Below, one piece after another: positions 52,465 through 60,337 of a stretch of 64,000 nt of DNA; position 1 is the stretch's first letter, and every line of letters begins with the position of its first letter. Both the position numbers and the translations under genes were made by a program. Under the pieces are notes generated by a model, which ran no database searches, was not told the DNA's origin, and worked only from the letters and a program-made list of their open reading frames with translations. This DNA is from Kluyvera sp046569695 (GTDB taxonomy: Bacteria > Pseudomonadota > Gammaproteobacteria > Enterobacterales > Enterobacteriaceae): NCBI RefSeq assembly GCF_046569695.1, contig NZ_JBKHUI010000012.1, forward strand, positions 1 through 64,000. Direction: 5' to 3'.

Positions 52465-53418
52465 TTAGAAACGAACCAGCGCAGAACCCCAGGTGAACCC
52501 GCCACCGAAGGCCTCGAGCAGCACCAGTTGACCGCGTTTAATGCGACCGTCGCGTACCGCTTCGTCAAAGGCACACGGCACGGAAGCAGCGGAGGTGTTG
52601 CCGTGACGGTCGAGAGTGACTACGACGTTGTCCATCGACATGCCGAGCTTCTTCGCCGTCGCGCTGATAATACGTAAGTTCGCCTGGTGCGGCACCAGCC
52701 AGTCCAGTTCAGAACGGTCGAGGTTATTAGCCGCCAGCGTTTCATCAACGATGTGCGCCAATTCAGTTACCGCGACTTTAAAGACTTCGTTACCCGCCAT
52801 CGTCAGATGGATGGAGTTTTCTGGGTTAACGCGATCGGCGTTCGGCAGCGTCAGCAGCTTACCGTAGCTCCCGTCTGCATGTAGATGGGTAGAGATAATG
52901 CCCGGCTCTTCAGATGCGCCAAGCACCACGGCGCCCGCGCCGTCACCGAAGATAATGATCGTGCCGCGATCGGTTGGATCACAGGTACGTGCCAGCGTAT
53001 CAGCACCTACCACCAGCGCATATTTCACTGCACCGGTTTTGACGTACAGATCGGCCACGCTCAACGCGTAGGTGAAACCTGCGCACGCCGCAGCGACGTC
53101 GAATGCTGGTGCGCCTTTCACGCCCAGCATTTCCTGAATCTGACAGGCCGCGCTTGGGAAAGCGTGGGTAGCAGAAGTGGTTGCAACTACAATCAGCCCC
53201 AGTTCGCTGGCTTCAATGCCCGCCATTTCCAGCGCGCGTTTTGCCGCTTCGTAACCCAGCGTAGACACGTTTTCATCAGGGCCAGCAATACGGCGCTCAC
53301 GGATACCTGTACGGGTGACAATCCACTCGTCAGACGTATCAACCATTTTTTCCAGATCGGCGTTAGTCCGCACTTGCTCAGGCAGATAGCTGCCGGTACC
53401 AATAATCTTCGTATACAT
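52465..53418 (-). CDS. fabH: 3-oxoacyl-ACP synthase III (FabH)
   Basis: Starts fatty-acid synthesis by condensing acetyl-CoA with malonyl-ACP. The 317 aa match E. coli. The Cys nucleophile is in VAAACAGFTYAL, His in VPHQANLRI and Asn in DRHGNTSAASVP. It lies 59 bases after plsX, a gap in which K-12 has a promoter. Confidence 0.98.
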   Translation of the reverse strand: MYTKIIGTGSYLPEQVRTNADLEKMVDTSDEWIVTRTGIRERRIAGPDENVSTLGYEAAKRALEMAGIEASELGLIVVATTSATHAFPSAACQIQEMLGVKGAPAFDVAAACAGFTYALSVADLYVKTGAVKYALVVGADTLARTCDPTDRGTIIIFGDGAGAVVLGASEEPGIISTHLHADGSYGKLLTLPNADRVNPENSIHLTMAGNEVFKVAVTELAHIVDETLAANNLDRSELDWLVPHQANLRIISATAKKLGMSMDNVVVTLDRHGNTSAASVPCAFDEAVRDGRIKRGQLVLLEAFGGGFTWGSALVRF

Positions 53419-53477
53419 GTACGCTCAGTCACTTTTCGCTAATATAGCCGCCCTATTCAACCATCGGGGCGCTGGCG

Positions 53478-54536
53478 CTATCGGTTGCCAGCTTCCAGAG
53501 TGTCGAACCCTGCGGGGTATACGGATTCCAGGCGAGCGGCAATTCGCTGAGGGACTTGTCGCTGCACCGCCTGCACTGCCTGTTCTATAGCGATCGCAAA
53601 GGCTCGCTGATTGGCTGCACCATGACTCTTAATCACCGTGCCGCGCAATCCTAACAGACAGGCGCCATTATACTGGTCGGGGTTGAGGTGACTGAATCGC
53701 CTTGTCAGGCTTTTTTGTAACCAACGCTTTAATAAAAGCAGCCACCACGACCGTTTTTTCCCTTCGCTCTGCGATTTCAGCAGCGAGAGGAAGACTCTGA
53801 CAACCCCTTCCATCGTCTTTAAGGTGACGTTACCTGTGAAACCATCGCAAACCAGCACATCGGTTTTTCCCGTCAACAGTTCATTGGCTTCAAGATAGCC
53901 GATATAGTTGAGGGAAGAGATTGTTTTTAACACTAATGAGGCATCACGAATACTATCATGACCCTTAATCTCTTCTTCACCGATGTTCAGTAGCGCAACG
54001 CGCGGGTTTTCAATGCCCAACACGTCTTCGGCCATGACCGAACCCATGACGGCAAACTGCACCAGCATGTTACTGTCGCAATCCACGTTGGCACCGAGAT
54101 CCAGCACCACCGTTTTGCCCTTTTGCTGATGCGGCAGAACCGTCACCAGCGCCGGGCGCTCAATACCCTGAATGGGCTTGATCAATAATTTTGCCAGCCC
54201 CATCAGCGCACCAGTGTTCCCGGCGCTGACACAGGCTTCGGCCCGCCCTTCCTTCACCATCTCAAGCGCCACGCGCATTGAGCTACCGCGGCTATGGCGG
54301 ATAGCATGCGAGGGCCGTTCATCACTGGCAATAACCGACTGGGCAGGGATAATCTGCAAACGTGAACGTTGTTCAAAGTCAGCTTTGGCAAGTAATGGCG
54401 TAATGTCGTCGGGATTACCGACTAAAAGAAGTGAGAGTTGCGGATTAGAACTCAGTGCCTGCAATGCTGCAGGCACTGTCACGGAAGTGCCAAAATCGCC
54501 CCCCATGACATCTAACGCCAGGGTTAGACGTGTCAA
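53478..54536 (-). CDS. plsX: Phosphate acyltransferase PlsX
   Basis: Makes acyl-phosphate from acyl-ACP for phospholipid synthesis. The 352 aa (356 in E. coli) begin MTRLTLALDVMGGDFG, which matches the family, but the codon at 54536-54534 is TTG and the ribosome-binding site is weak. The family's conserved VCDGFTGNVTLKTMEG and SAGNTGALMGLAK are present. The C-terminus is shorter than in E. coli. Two GNRA-loop hairpins lie between rpmF and this start. Confidence 0.95.
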   Translation of the reverse strand: MTRLTLALDVMGGDFGTSVTVPAALQALSSNPQLSLLLVGNPDDITPLLAKADFEQRSRLQIIPAQSVIASDERPSHAIRHSRGSSMRVALEMVKEGRAEACVSAGNTGALMGLAKLLIKPIQGIERPALVTVLPHQQKGKTVVLDLGANVDCDSNMLVQFAVMGSVMAEDVLGIENPRVALLNIGEEEIKGHDSIRDASLVLKTISSLNYIGYLEANELLTGKTDVLVCDGFTGNVTLKTMEGVVRVFLSLLKSQSEGKKRSWWLLLLKRWLQKSLTRRFSHLNPDQYNGACLLGLRGTVIKSHGAANQRAFAIAIEQAVQAVQRQVPQRIAARLESVYPAGFDTLEAGNR

Positions 54537-54556
54537 GGTATCGTCGCCGCTTGGTT

Positions 54557-54614
54557 TGGTTTATCCCCGCTTACGCGGGGAAAGCCTCACTAAGCTTAAC
54601 CACGCTTTCGCGTG
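54557..54614 (-). other. Two GNRA-tetraloop hairpins between rpmF and plsX
   Basis: In the sense direction, CACGC-GAAA-GCGTG (54614-54601) is followed by CCCCGC-GTAA-GCGGGG (54580-54565). Both loops fit the stable GNRA class. They lie in the 79-bp gap between the rpmF stop and the plsX TTG. They may slow RNA decay, mark a processing site, or lower plsX translation relative to L32. The second hairpin with its flanks (54557-54585) resembles one type I-E CRISPR repeat. Confidence 0.55.
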
Positions 54615-54615
54615 A

Positions 54616-54789
54616 TTACTTAGCGATTACCTTACGGCCACGGTAGAAACCGTCGGCAGTGATGTGGTGACGCAGGTGTTGTTCACCAGAAGTTTTGTCT
54701 ACAGACAGGCTGGTGACTGCGGTCAGAGCGTCATGGGAACGACGCATGCCACGTTTGGAACGGGTTGGTTTATTCTGTTGTACGGCCAT
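54616..54789 (-). CDS. rpmF: 50S ribosomal protein L32
   Basis: Small ribosomal protein of 57 aa (MAVQQNKPTRSKRGMRRSH...), the same length as E. coli and nearly identical. It begins 16 bases after the yceD stop and belongs to the yceD-rpmF-plsX-fab cluster, linking lipid and ribosome synthesis. It is too short for length-filtered ORF lists, but the translation is unambiguous. Confidence 0.97.
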   Translation of the reverse strand: MAVQQNKPTRSKRGMRRSHDALTAVTSLSVDKTSGEQHLRHHITADGFYRGRKVIAK

Positions 54790-54805
54790 GGACCTTACTC
54801 CTCAA

Positions 54806-55327
54806 TTACTTTTGCTTTAAGCTGGCTAATACGGCAAATGGGTTTGGCTTCTGTGCCTCTTCAGGCAATTCACCAAAGACCATGTCCGCCTCGGACACTT
54901 CACAGTGTTCAGAATCATGCACCGGAACCACCGGCAAGGCGAGGATGATTTCATCTTCAACCAACGCCAGCAGATCGATTTCGCCGAATTCGTTAACCTC
55001 AATCGGCTCATACGCTTCCGGGAGTGCCTCAACCTGATCATCATTTTTGACCGGGCTGAAACAATACTTTGTGTAGACATGATGAGTAAACGGTTTACCG
55101 CAACGCTGACATTCTAACGATACCGTCACCTTCGCATCACCGGTCAGAACCGCGAGGCGTTGGTTATCGATATCGAAGGACATTTCGCATTCTACATCAC
55201 TGTCCACACTGACTACGGACGCGGCGACGCGCTCCGCCTGATCGGGGGTATAGATACCCTGGTAATCAAGGCGTTTTTGAGCCGTACGAACCGGATCGAG
55301 AGTCAGGGGTAATTTTACCTTTTGCAT
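54806..55327 (-). CDS. yceD: DUF177 protein YceD
   Basis: Highly conserved 173-aa protein. In other bacteria and plants DUF177 proteins take part in 23S rRNA accumulation. Conserved cysteines form a possible metal site: CQRCGKPF with SEHCEVS. The acidic C-terminal segment ends LASLKQK. It is the first gene of the yceD-rpmF-plsX-fab cluster, divergent from yceF over a 142-bp gap. Confidence 0.95.
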   Translation of the reverse strand: MQKVKLPLTLDPVRTAQKRLDYQGIYTPDQAERVAASVVSVDSDVECEMSFDIDNQRLAVLTGDAKVTVSLECQRCGKPFTHHVYTKYCFSPVKNDDQVEALPEAYEPIEVNEFGEIDLLALVEDEIILALPVVPVHDSEHCEVSEADMVFGELPEEAQKPNPFAVLASLKQK

Positions 55328-55469
55328 AGGGCGCGCATATTAACTTTGTAACGTCATAGAGTCAAAGAAAAAGGCAGCCTCAGGTTGCCTTTTGCCAATA
55401 ATTCGCACACATTGCGGCCTATAGTTTAAAATGTCGGAATCTAATTCGCTACCGTCTATTTAAAAAATT

Positions 55470-56054
55470 ATGCCTGAATTGATTCTTGCTTCAACCTCTC
55501 CCTATCGCAAACAGCTTCTCGAGAAACTCGGTCTGCCCTTTGAGTGCGCCGCGCCCGAGGTTGATGAACTGCCGTTACCGGGCGAAACCCCACGCAGCCT
55601 GGTGCTGCGACTGGCTCAGGCCAAGGCTCAGGCGCTGGCCGCGCGTTTCCCTAACCATCTGATTATTGGCTCAGATCAGGTCTGTTTACTGGATGGTGAC
55701 ATCACCGGCAAACCGCACACCGAAGAGAATGCTCGCCAGCAATTAAAAAAAGCCAGTGGAAATGTGGTGACATTTTATACCGGGTTGGCGCTGTATAATT
55801 CTGCTAATGGTCAGCTACAAACGGAATGTGAACCGTTCGACGTCCATTTCCGCCATTTAAATGAGCAAGAAATCAACGCTTATATCCGTAAAGAAAACCC
55901 GCTCAACTGCGCCGGCAGCTTTAAAAGCGAAGGGTTGGGGATCGCATTATTTGACCGCCTTGAAGGACGTGACCCGAACACGCTGATTGGTTTACCACTC
56001 ATTGCGCTGTGCAAAATGCTGCGTCGGGAGAGCTTTAACCCGCTGGCGGATTAG
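55470..56054 (+). CDS. yceF: 7-methyl-GTP pyrophosphatase YceF (Maf-type)
   Basis: Nucleotide pyrophosphatase of the Maf family; E. coli YceF prefers m7GTP. The 194 aa match E. coli. The N-terminal substrate motif STSPYRKQLLEKLG, the catalytic Asp in IIGSDQVC and the lysine-containing TGKPHTEE are visible. In K-12 it is next to rluC; here a hydrolase and an MFS gene lie between. Confidence 0.96.
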   Translation: MPELILASTSPYRKQLLEKLGLPFECAAPEVDELPLPGETPRSLVLRLAQAKAQALAARFPNHLIIGSDQVCLLDGDITGKPHTEENARQQLKKASGNVVTFYTGLALYNSANGQLQTECEPFDVHFRHLNEQEINAYIRKENPLNCAGSFKSEGLGIALFDRLEGRDPNTLIGLPLIALCKMLRRESFNPLAD

Positions 56055-56064
56055 TGCATTCCCC

Positions 56065-56095
56065 TAGCCCGGCCTAGCGCAGCGACGCCGGGATT
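56065..56095. repeat. REP-like palindrome (CCCGGC family), copy 5
   Basis: TAGCCCGGCC at the left and GACGCCGGGA at the right flank a TAGCGCAGC core. It lies 10 bases after the yceF stop, at the left edge of the inserted gene pair. Confidence 0.6.
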
Positions 56096-56181
56096 TCCCA
56101 CCCACGATCACAGTTTATTTTTTCACCGCCATTACAATCCATACTCCACATTGAAACAATGTTTTAATTTAAGGAGAGAGA

Positions 56182-57333
56182 ATGCGTGGTACCCCTAAAC
56201 TGTTATTTATGCTGGCAATGCTGATCGCATCGCAGGCCTATGCCGCTGATGATTGGCAGCATCAGGGCATTGTCGAAGGCAACCTTCCCGCCAGTTGGCA
56301 ACAGATGAAAAGCCAGATGCAGTACCCGGATTCATGGCTTTCTGGGCACTATTCTGATTTTAAAACGTGGCAACAGCATGCCCGTCAGTTATTTCGTCAG
56401 TCGCTTCTCACTCCTGATGCTACCAAACCCTTCGACGCACAGAACGTCGCCCGCGAAGACCGAGGCAGCTACACCGCCGAAAAACTCTCACTTAACATCA
56501 CCGACGATAACCGCATCGCTGCGCTGATGCTGACGCCAAAGTCCCCCGGCCCACATCCGGCAATCGTCCTGCTCCACGATCACGGTTCGAAATTCGATAT
56601 CGGTAAAGAGAAACTCATCCGCCCGTGGGGAAACGCCGAACAGCTTGCCAGTGCTCAAGCCTGGGCCGATAAGTTCTTCAGCGGGCGTTTTATCGGCGAT
56701 GAGCTGGCAAAGCGTGGCTATGTGGTTATCGCCATCGATAGCCCCGGCTGGGGCGATCGCGGACCCATGGTTTACGAGCAACAGCAGGCACTAGCCAGTA
56801 ACTACTTTAATCTGGGACGCTCTCTGGCAGGTGAAGTGGCGTATGAAGATATGCGCACCGTAGACTTTCTCACCTCGCTTAAAGAGGTCGATAGCCAGCG
56901 TATCGGCGTGCTCGGCTTCTCAATGGGCGGCTATCGCGCCTGGCAGCTAGCGGCGCTGTCCGATAAGGTCGCCGCCACGGCGGTTATCTCCTGGTTCGGT
57001 ACCTATAACGGCCTGATGACCCCTGGCAACAACGTGCTTCGCGGCCAGTCGGCCTTTTACATGCTGCATCCGGGCATGGCGGCCAAAATGGATATTCCGG
57101 ATATTGCCAGCCTTGCTGCACCGAAACCGATGCTGATTTTTAGCGGCGGACAAGACAAGCTTTTCCCCGCCAGTGCAGTCAACGATGCCTTCGCTAAAGT
57201 GCACCGCGTCTGGTCTTCGCAAAAAGCCGACAACATGCTGGTAACCAAAACCTGGCCAGCGTTAGGTCACGTCTTTTACCAGCAACAGCAGGAGGAAGTG
57301 TTCCCGTGGCTGGATAAATGGCTTAAACCTTAA
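56182..57333 (+). CDS. Exported alpha/beta-hydrolase
   Basis: Secreted or periplasmic esterase-like protein, 383 aa. A signal peptide (about 1-21, ending QAYA-AD) is followed by an alpha/beta-hydrolase domain of the dienelactone hydrolase/acetyl-xylan-esterase kind. The catalytic triad is visible: Ser in GVLGFSMGGYRA, Asp in FSGGQDKLFP, His in ALGHVFYQQ. The oxyanion region is VLLHDHGSKFD. It has an AAGGAGAG ribosome-binding site. The downstream MFS gene is 105 bp away on the same strand, so it may be an import partner. I cannot name the substrate. It is absent between yceF and rluC in K-12. Confidence 0.85.
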   Translation: MRGTPKLLFMLAMLIASQAYAADDWQHQGIVEGNLPASWQQMKSQMQYPDSWLSGHYSDFKTWQQHARQLFRQSLLTPDATKPFDAQNVAREDRGSYTAEKLSLNITDDNRIAALMLTPKSPGPHPAIVLLHDHGSKFDIGKEKLIRPWGNAEQLASAQAWADKFFSGRFIGDELAKRGYVVIAIDSPGWGDRGPMVYEQQQALASNYFNLGRSLAGEVAYEDMRTVDFLTSLKEVDSQRIGVLGFSMGGYRAWQLAALSDKVAATAVISWFGTYNGLMTPGNNVLRGQSAFYMLHPGMAAKMDIPDIASLAAPKPMLIFSGGQDKLFPASAVNDAFAKVHRVWSSQKADNMLVTKTWPALGHVFYQQQQEEVFPWLDKWLKP

Positions 57334-57438
57334 CCCCTCGCCCTCAATCCGACACAATAACGGGCTTGGGGGCATAGCTTTTTCTGGTCGGACTCAGTAC
57401 TCTCTCGCCACTCTTTTTCCTGACCCAAGGAGTGCTCC

Positions 57439-58674
57439 GTGAGCGCCCCATCTTCACAACCTTCTGCCTCGCTTTGGCTTCCAATCACTCTCGCCAGCGT
57501 GATCCTGATGATCACGATGGGTATCCGTCAGACTGTGGGGCTATTTGTGCACCCTATCGTGATGGAAACGTCGATGAGCATCGCCGAAATCAGCATGGCG
57601 CTGGCGATTGGCCAATTGATGTGGGGGGCGTTCCAGCCGCTGTTTGGCGCTTGGGCGGATAAACGCGGCGCGTTCAGCGTACTGGTGCTTGGCGCGCTGA
57701 TGATTGCGCTGGGTCAGCTTGGCACACTGTGGGCTGCGTCGTTTCTGCCCTTAACCCTGGCGCAAGGTCTGCTCAGCCCAGCAGGCGCCGCTGCGGGCAG
57801 CTTCTCGGTACTGATTGGGGTAGTTGCTAGCCGACTGCCTACCGATAAGGGTTCCATGGCAAGCGGCCTAATCAACGCCGGTGGTTCGGTTGGACAGTTT
57901 ATCTTTGCCCCACTGGTGCAGTTGATTATCGGCCTGCGCGGCATGGCCTCCGGGCTGGTGTTTCTGGCGATTGCCGCCCTTGCAACCATCTTTCCGTCCT
58001 GGATGCTGTGCCGTGGTGATAAACGCCAGTTGGCACATGCGCCTGCGTCATCGTCGGCCGACCCTGGGCTTAAGCAGCAGATCGCCCTCGCCTTTCGTAA
58101 CCCAAGCTATCTGTTGCTGCACGCAGGTTTTCTCACCTGCGGTTTTCACGTCGCATTTCTGACCACCCATCTGCCATCTGAAGCCGCGCTCTGCGGACAC
58201 GATGCCACCGTTCCGGCTGTCAGCCTGTCGCTGATTGGCTTATGCAACATTGCGGGCAGCATCATGGCGGGCTTTCTCGGCAAGCGTTATCCGATGAAGT
58301 ACATTCTAGCGGTGTTGTATGCCTCCCGTGCGGTGATGATTGCGCTATTCCTGGTTTCCTCGAAATCAGAAGCGGCCTTTTATCTCTTCGCCTGCGCAAT
58401 CGGCTTTACCTGGCTTGCTACCGTGCCGCCGACGGCGGGCATCATCGGCAAGCTCTTCGGTACCCGCTATCTGGCAACGCTGTTTGGCTTCACGCTGTTT
58501 ACCCACCAGATTGGCGCCTTTTTCGGTGCCTGGCTGGGCGGCGTGGCGATGCAGTACGAAGGGAATCTTACGTGGGTGTGGTTCGCGGATATTGCGCTGG
58601 CGCTGCTGGCCGCGCTGGTGAATCTGCCGATTAAAGAAAAAAGCGTCGCCGTTCGCGTCTGCGATATGGCATAA
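57439..58674 (+). CDS. MFS transporter, oxalate/formate or monocarboxylate-type
   Basis: Twelve-helix inner-membrane carrier, 411 aa, starting with GTG (MSAPSSQPSASLW) behind AAGGAG. Motif A is seen as GAWADKRGAFSV, and GLINAGGSVGQF lies in TM5 of the first half. The layout resembles MFS families that carry small organic anions. The substrate is unknown. It could take up the acid released by the neighbouring hydrolase; this is inference from adjacency only. Its stop lies in the terminator. Confidence 0.82.
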   Translation: MSAPSSQPSASLWLPITLASVILMITMGIRQTVGLFVHPIVMETSMSIAEISMALAIGQLMWGAFQPLFGAWADKRGAFSVLVLGALMIALGQLGTLWAASFLPLTLAQGLLSPAGAAAGSFSVLIGVVASRLPTDKGSMASGLINAGGSVGQFIFAPLVQLIIGLRGMASGLVFLAIAALATIFPSWMLCRGDKRQLAHAPASSSADPGLKQQIALAFRNPSYLLLHAGFLTCGFHVAFLTTHLPSEAALCGHDATVPAVSLSLIGLCNIAGSIMAGFLGKRYPMKYILAVLYASRAVMIALFLVSSKSEAAFYLFACAIGFTWLATVPPTAGIIGKLFGTRYLATLFGFTLFTHQIGAFFGAWLGGVAMQYEGNLTWVWFADIALALLAALVNLPIKEKSVAVRVCDMA

Positions 58675-58702
58675 AAAAGCGGGCTATCAGAGCCCGCTTT
58701 TT
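58674..58702. terminator. Bidirectional terminator between the MFS gene and rluC
   Basis: AAAAAGCGGGCT (58674-58685), loop ATCAG, AGCCCGCTTTTT (58691-58702). The stem is perfect with A/T tracts at both ends and fits convergent genes. Confidence 0.92.
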
Positions 58703-58718
58703 ACTTTATAACAGCCTG

Positions 58719-59681
58719 TTACTGCTGCTTGCTTTGATTACGCAGCACCTGCAGGCAGCGCTTGAGCTGGTCATCCAGCGGCGCTTCAATACGCAGCACC
58801 TCACCGGTACCCGGGTGAGTAAACTTCAGTGCGGCAGCATGCAGGAACAGACGGTTCAGACCAGTGCCTGCGAGCTGTTTATCAAACTCGCGGTCACCAT
58901 AGCGGTCATCAAAGGCAATCGGGTGACCGGCATGCAGCGTGTGTACGCGGATCTGGTGCGTACGTCCGGTCACCGGGCTGCAGCGCACCAGCGTGGCGTG
59001 GGTGTAACGCTCTTCCACCTTAAAGCGGGTTTCAGACGGCTTCCCTTCCTGGCTCACACGCACGATACGTTCGCCGCTTTGCAGAATATTTTTCAGCAGC
59101 GGTGCCTGCACCACTTTAACGTGGGACTGCCACTGCCCGCGCACCAGCGCCAGGTAATCTTTTTGCATCCCCTTCTCGCGCAGCTGTTCGTGCAGCGAAC
59201 GCAGCGCTGAACGCTTCTTCGCCACCAGCAGGACGCCGGAGGTATCGCGGTCCAGGCGGTGCACCAGCTCAAGGAAGCGGGCTTCCGGGCGCAGAGCACG
59301 CAGCCCTTCAATCACGCCAAAGCTCAGGCCGCTGCCACCGTGCACGGCGGTACCAGAAGGCTTGTTCAGCACGAGGATATGATCGTCTTCATAGAGGATC
59401 ACGTCGCTTAGCGCCGCCACTTTTTGCAGATGCGGCGACACCGCCTCTTCTTCACGTTCGGCGACGCGTACCGGTGGGACACGCACTTCATCACCGGCTT
59501 CCAGCTTATATTCTGGTTTGATGCGTTTTTTGTTTACCCGCACTTCACCCTTACGCAGGATGCGGTAAATCATGCTCTTCGGCACGCCCTTCAGCTGGGT
59601 GCGCAAAAAGTTGTCAATTCGTTGCCCGGCTTCATCAGCGCTAATGGCAATCATTTTTACGGTCGGAGTCTCAGTTTTCAT
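58719..59681 (-). CDS. rluC: 23S rRNA pseudouridine synthase RluC
   Basis: Makes pseudouridine at 955, 2504 and 2580 of 23S rRNA. From the ATG at 59681 it is 320 aa (319 in E. coli, MKTETP...). An S4 RNA-binding domain at about 20-80 precedes the RluA catalytic domain with the nucleophile Asp in VHRLDRDTSGVLLV. A 24-codon longer frame is not family-like. Divergent from rne over 656 bp, with both promoters and the rne leader inside. Confidence 0.97.
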   Translation of the reverse strand: MKTETPTVKMIAISADEAGQRIDNFLRTQLKGVPKSMIYRILRKGEVRVNKKRIKPEYKLEAGDEVRVPPVRVAEREEEAVSPHLQKVAALSDVILYEDDHILVLNKPSGTAVHGGSGLSFGVIEGLRALRPEARFLELVHRLDRDTSGVLLVAKKRSALRSLHEQLREKGMQKDYLALVRGQWQSHVKVVQAPLLKNILQSGERIVRVSQEGKPSETRFKVEERYTHATLVRCSPVTGRTHQIRVHTLHAGHPIAFDDRYGDREFDKQLAGTGLNRLFLHAAALKFTHPGTGEVLRIEAPLDDQLKRCLQVLRNQSKQQ

Positions 59682-59976
59682 GGTGCGCGATTCTAAATAT
59701 CCCGGCTCAATAGCGCCACTCATTTTTCTATGCTTATATTTATCATTACCCATTTCTGACGTTGCTTCACCCCATGAGTTGTTTGTTATTAGAACAATCT
59801 CATCGGACAGGTGAAAAAACTGTGAGTAACCGGGTGATAAAAGGTGAAAGTCATCTTGCTATAACCAGGTTAGCAAGGAATAATGAATCTGTTTTCCGTG
59901 TTGAACCTGGAATAACAAGGATATTTACGGAATGACCAGTTTTGTCCGTCCGATCATCCACGCAGCAATGGCGTAA

Positions 59977-60337
59977 GACGTATTGATCGTTCAGACAGTT
60001 AGCGGGCTGCGAGTTGCAGTCCTTACCGGTACATATACTGTATGAATTTTAGATGGCAGACAGAAAACGCAACGGGAAACATCCGTGCAGACCTCTACCT
60101 TCTGAAAGATAACGAGTATAAATGGAATCTTCTCTGGAGAGTTATCCCAGGCTGTTCCCCAAATAATTGCGCTGTGTTTCCGCTTGAAACACAGGCTACC
60201 GACACTCTGCGCCTCTTAAGCGAGCGACAACCGTGAGGTTGGCGACGTGAATAGTCACGAGGCCATCGGTTTACCCCGGAAAGGCAACACTCTGCTCGCA
60301 GCTTAGTCGTCAATGTAAGAATAATGAGTAAGTTACG
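59977..60337 (+). ncRNA. rne 5' leader (rne5 autoregulatory element)
   Basis: This 361-nt region corresponds to the E. coli rne leader, through which RNase E cuts and lowers its own mRNA. Two known structural elements can be seen. GATAAC (60108-60113) closes a long hairpin with GTTATC (60141-60146), as hp2. GTGAATAGTCAC near 60247-60258 forms the small hp3. The exact start point is taken from E. coli, not from the sequence here. Confidence 0.75.

Noticed and set aside
54557..54585. CRISPR array
   Set aside because: Only one repeat-like unit, no second repeat at about 61-base spacing, no leader and no cas genes. Kept only as a curiosity among the findings.
56182..58674. Genomic island with integrase or tRNA site
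   Set aside because: No integrase, tRNA or direct repeats were seen around the hydrolase-MFS pair; only a REP-like element and a terminator border it.
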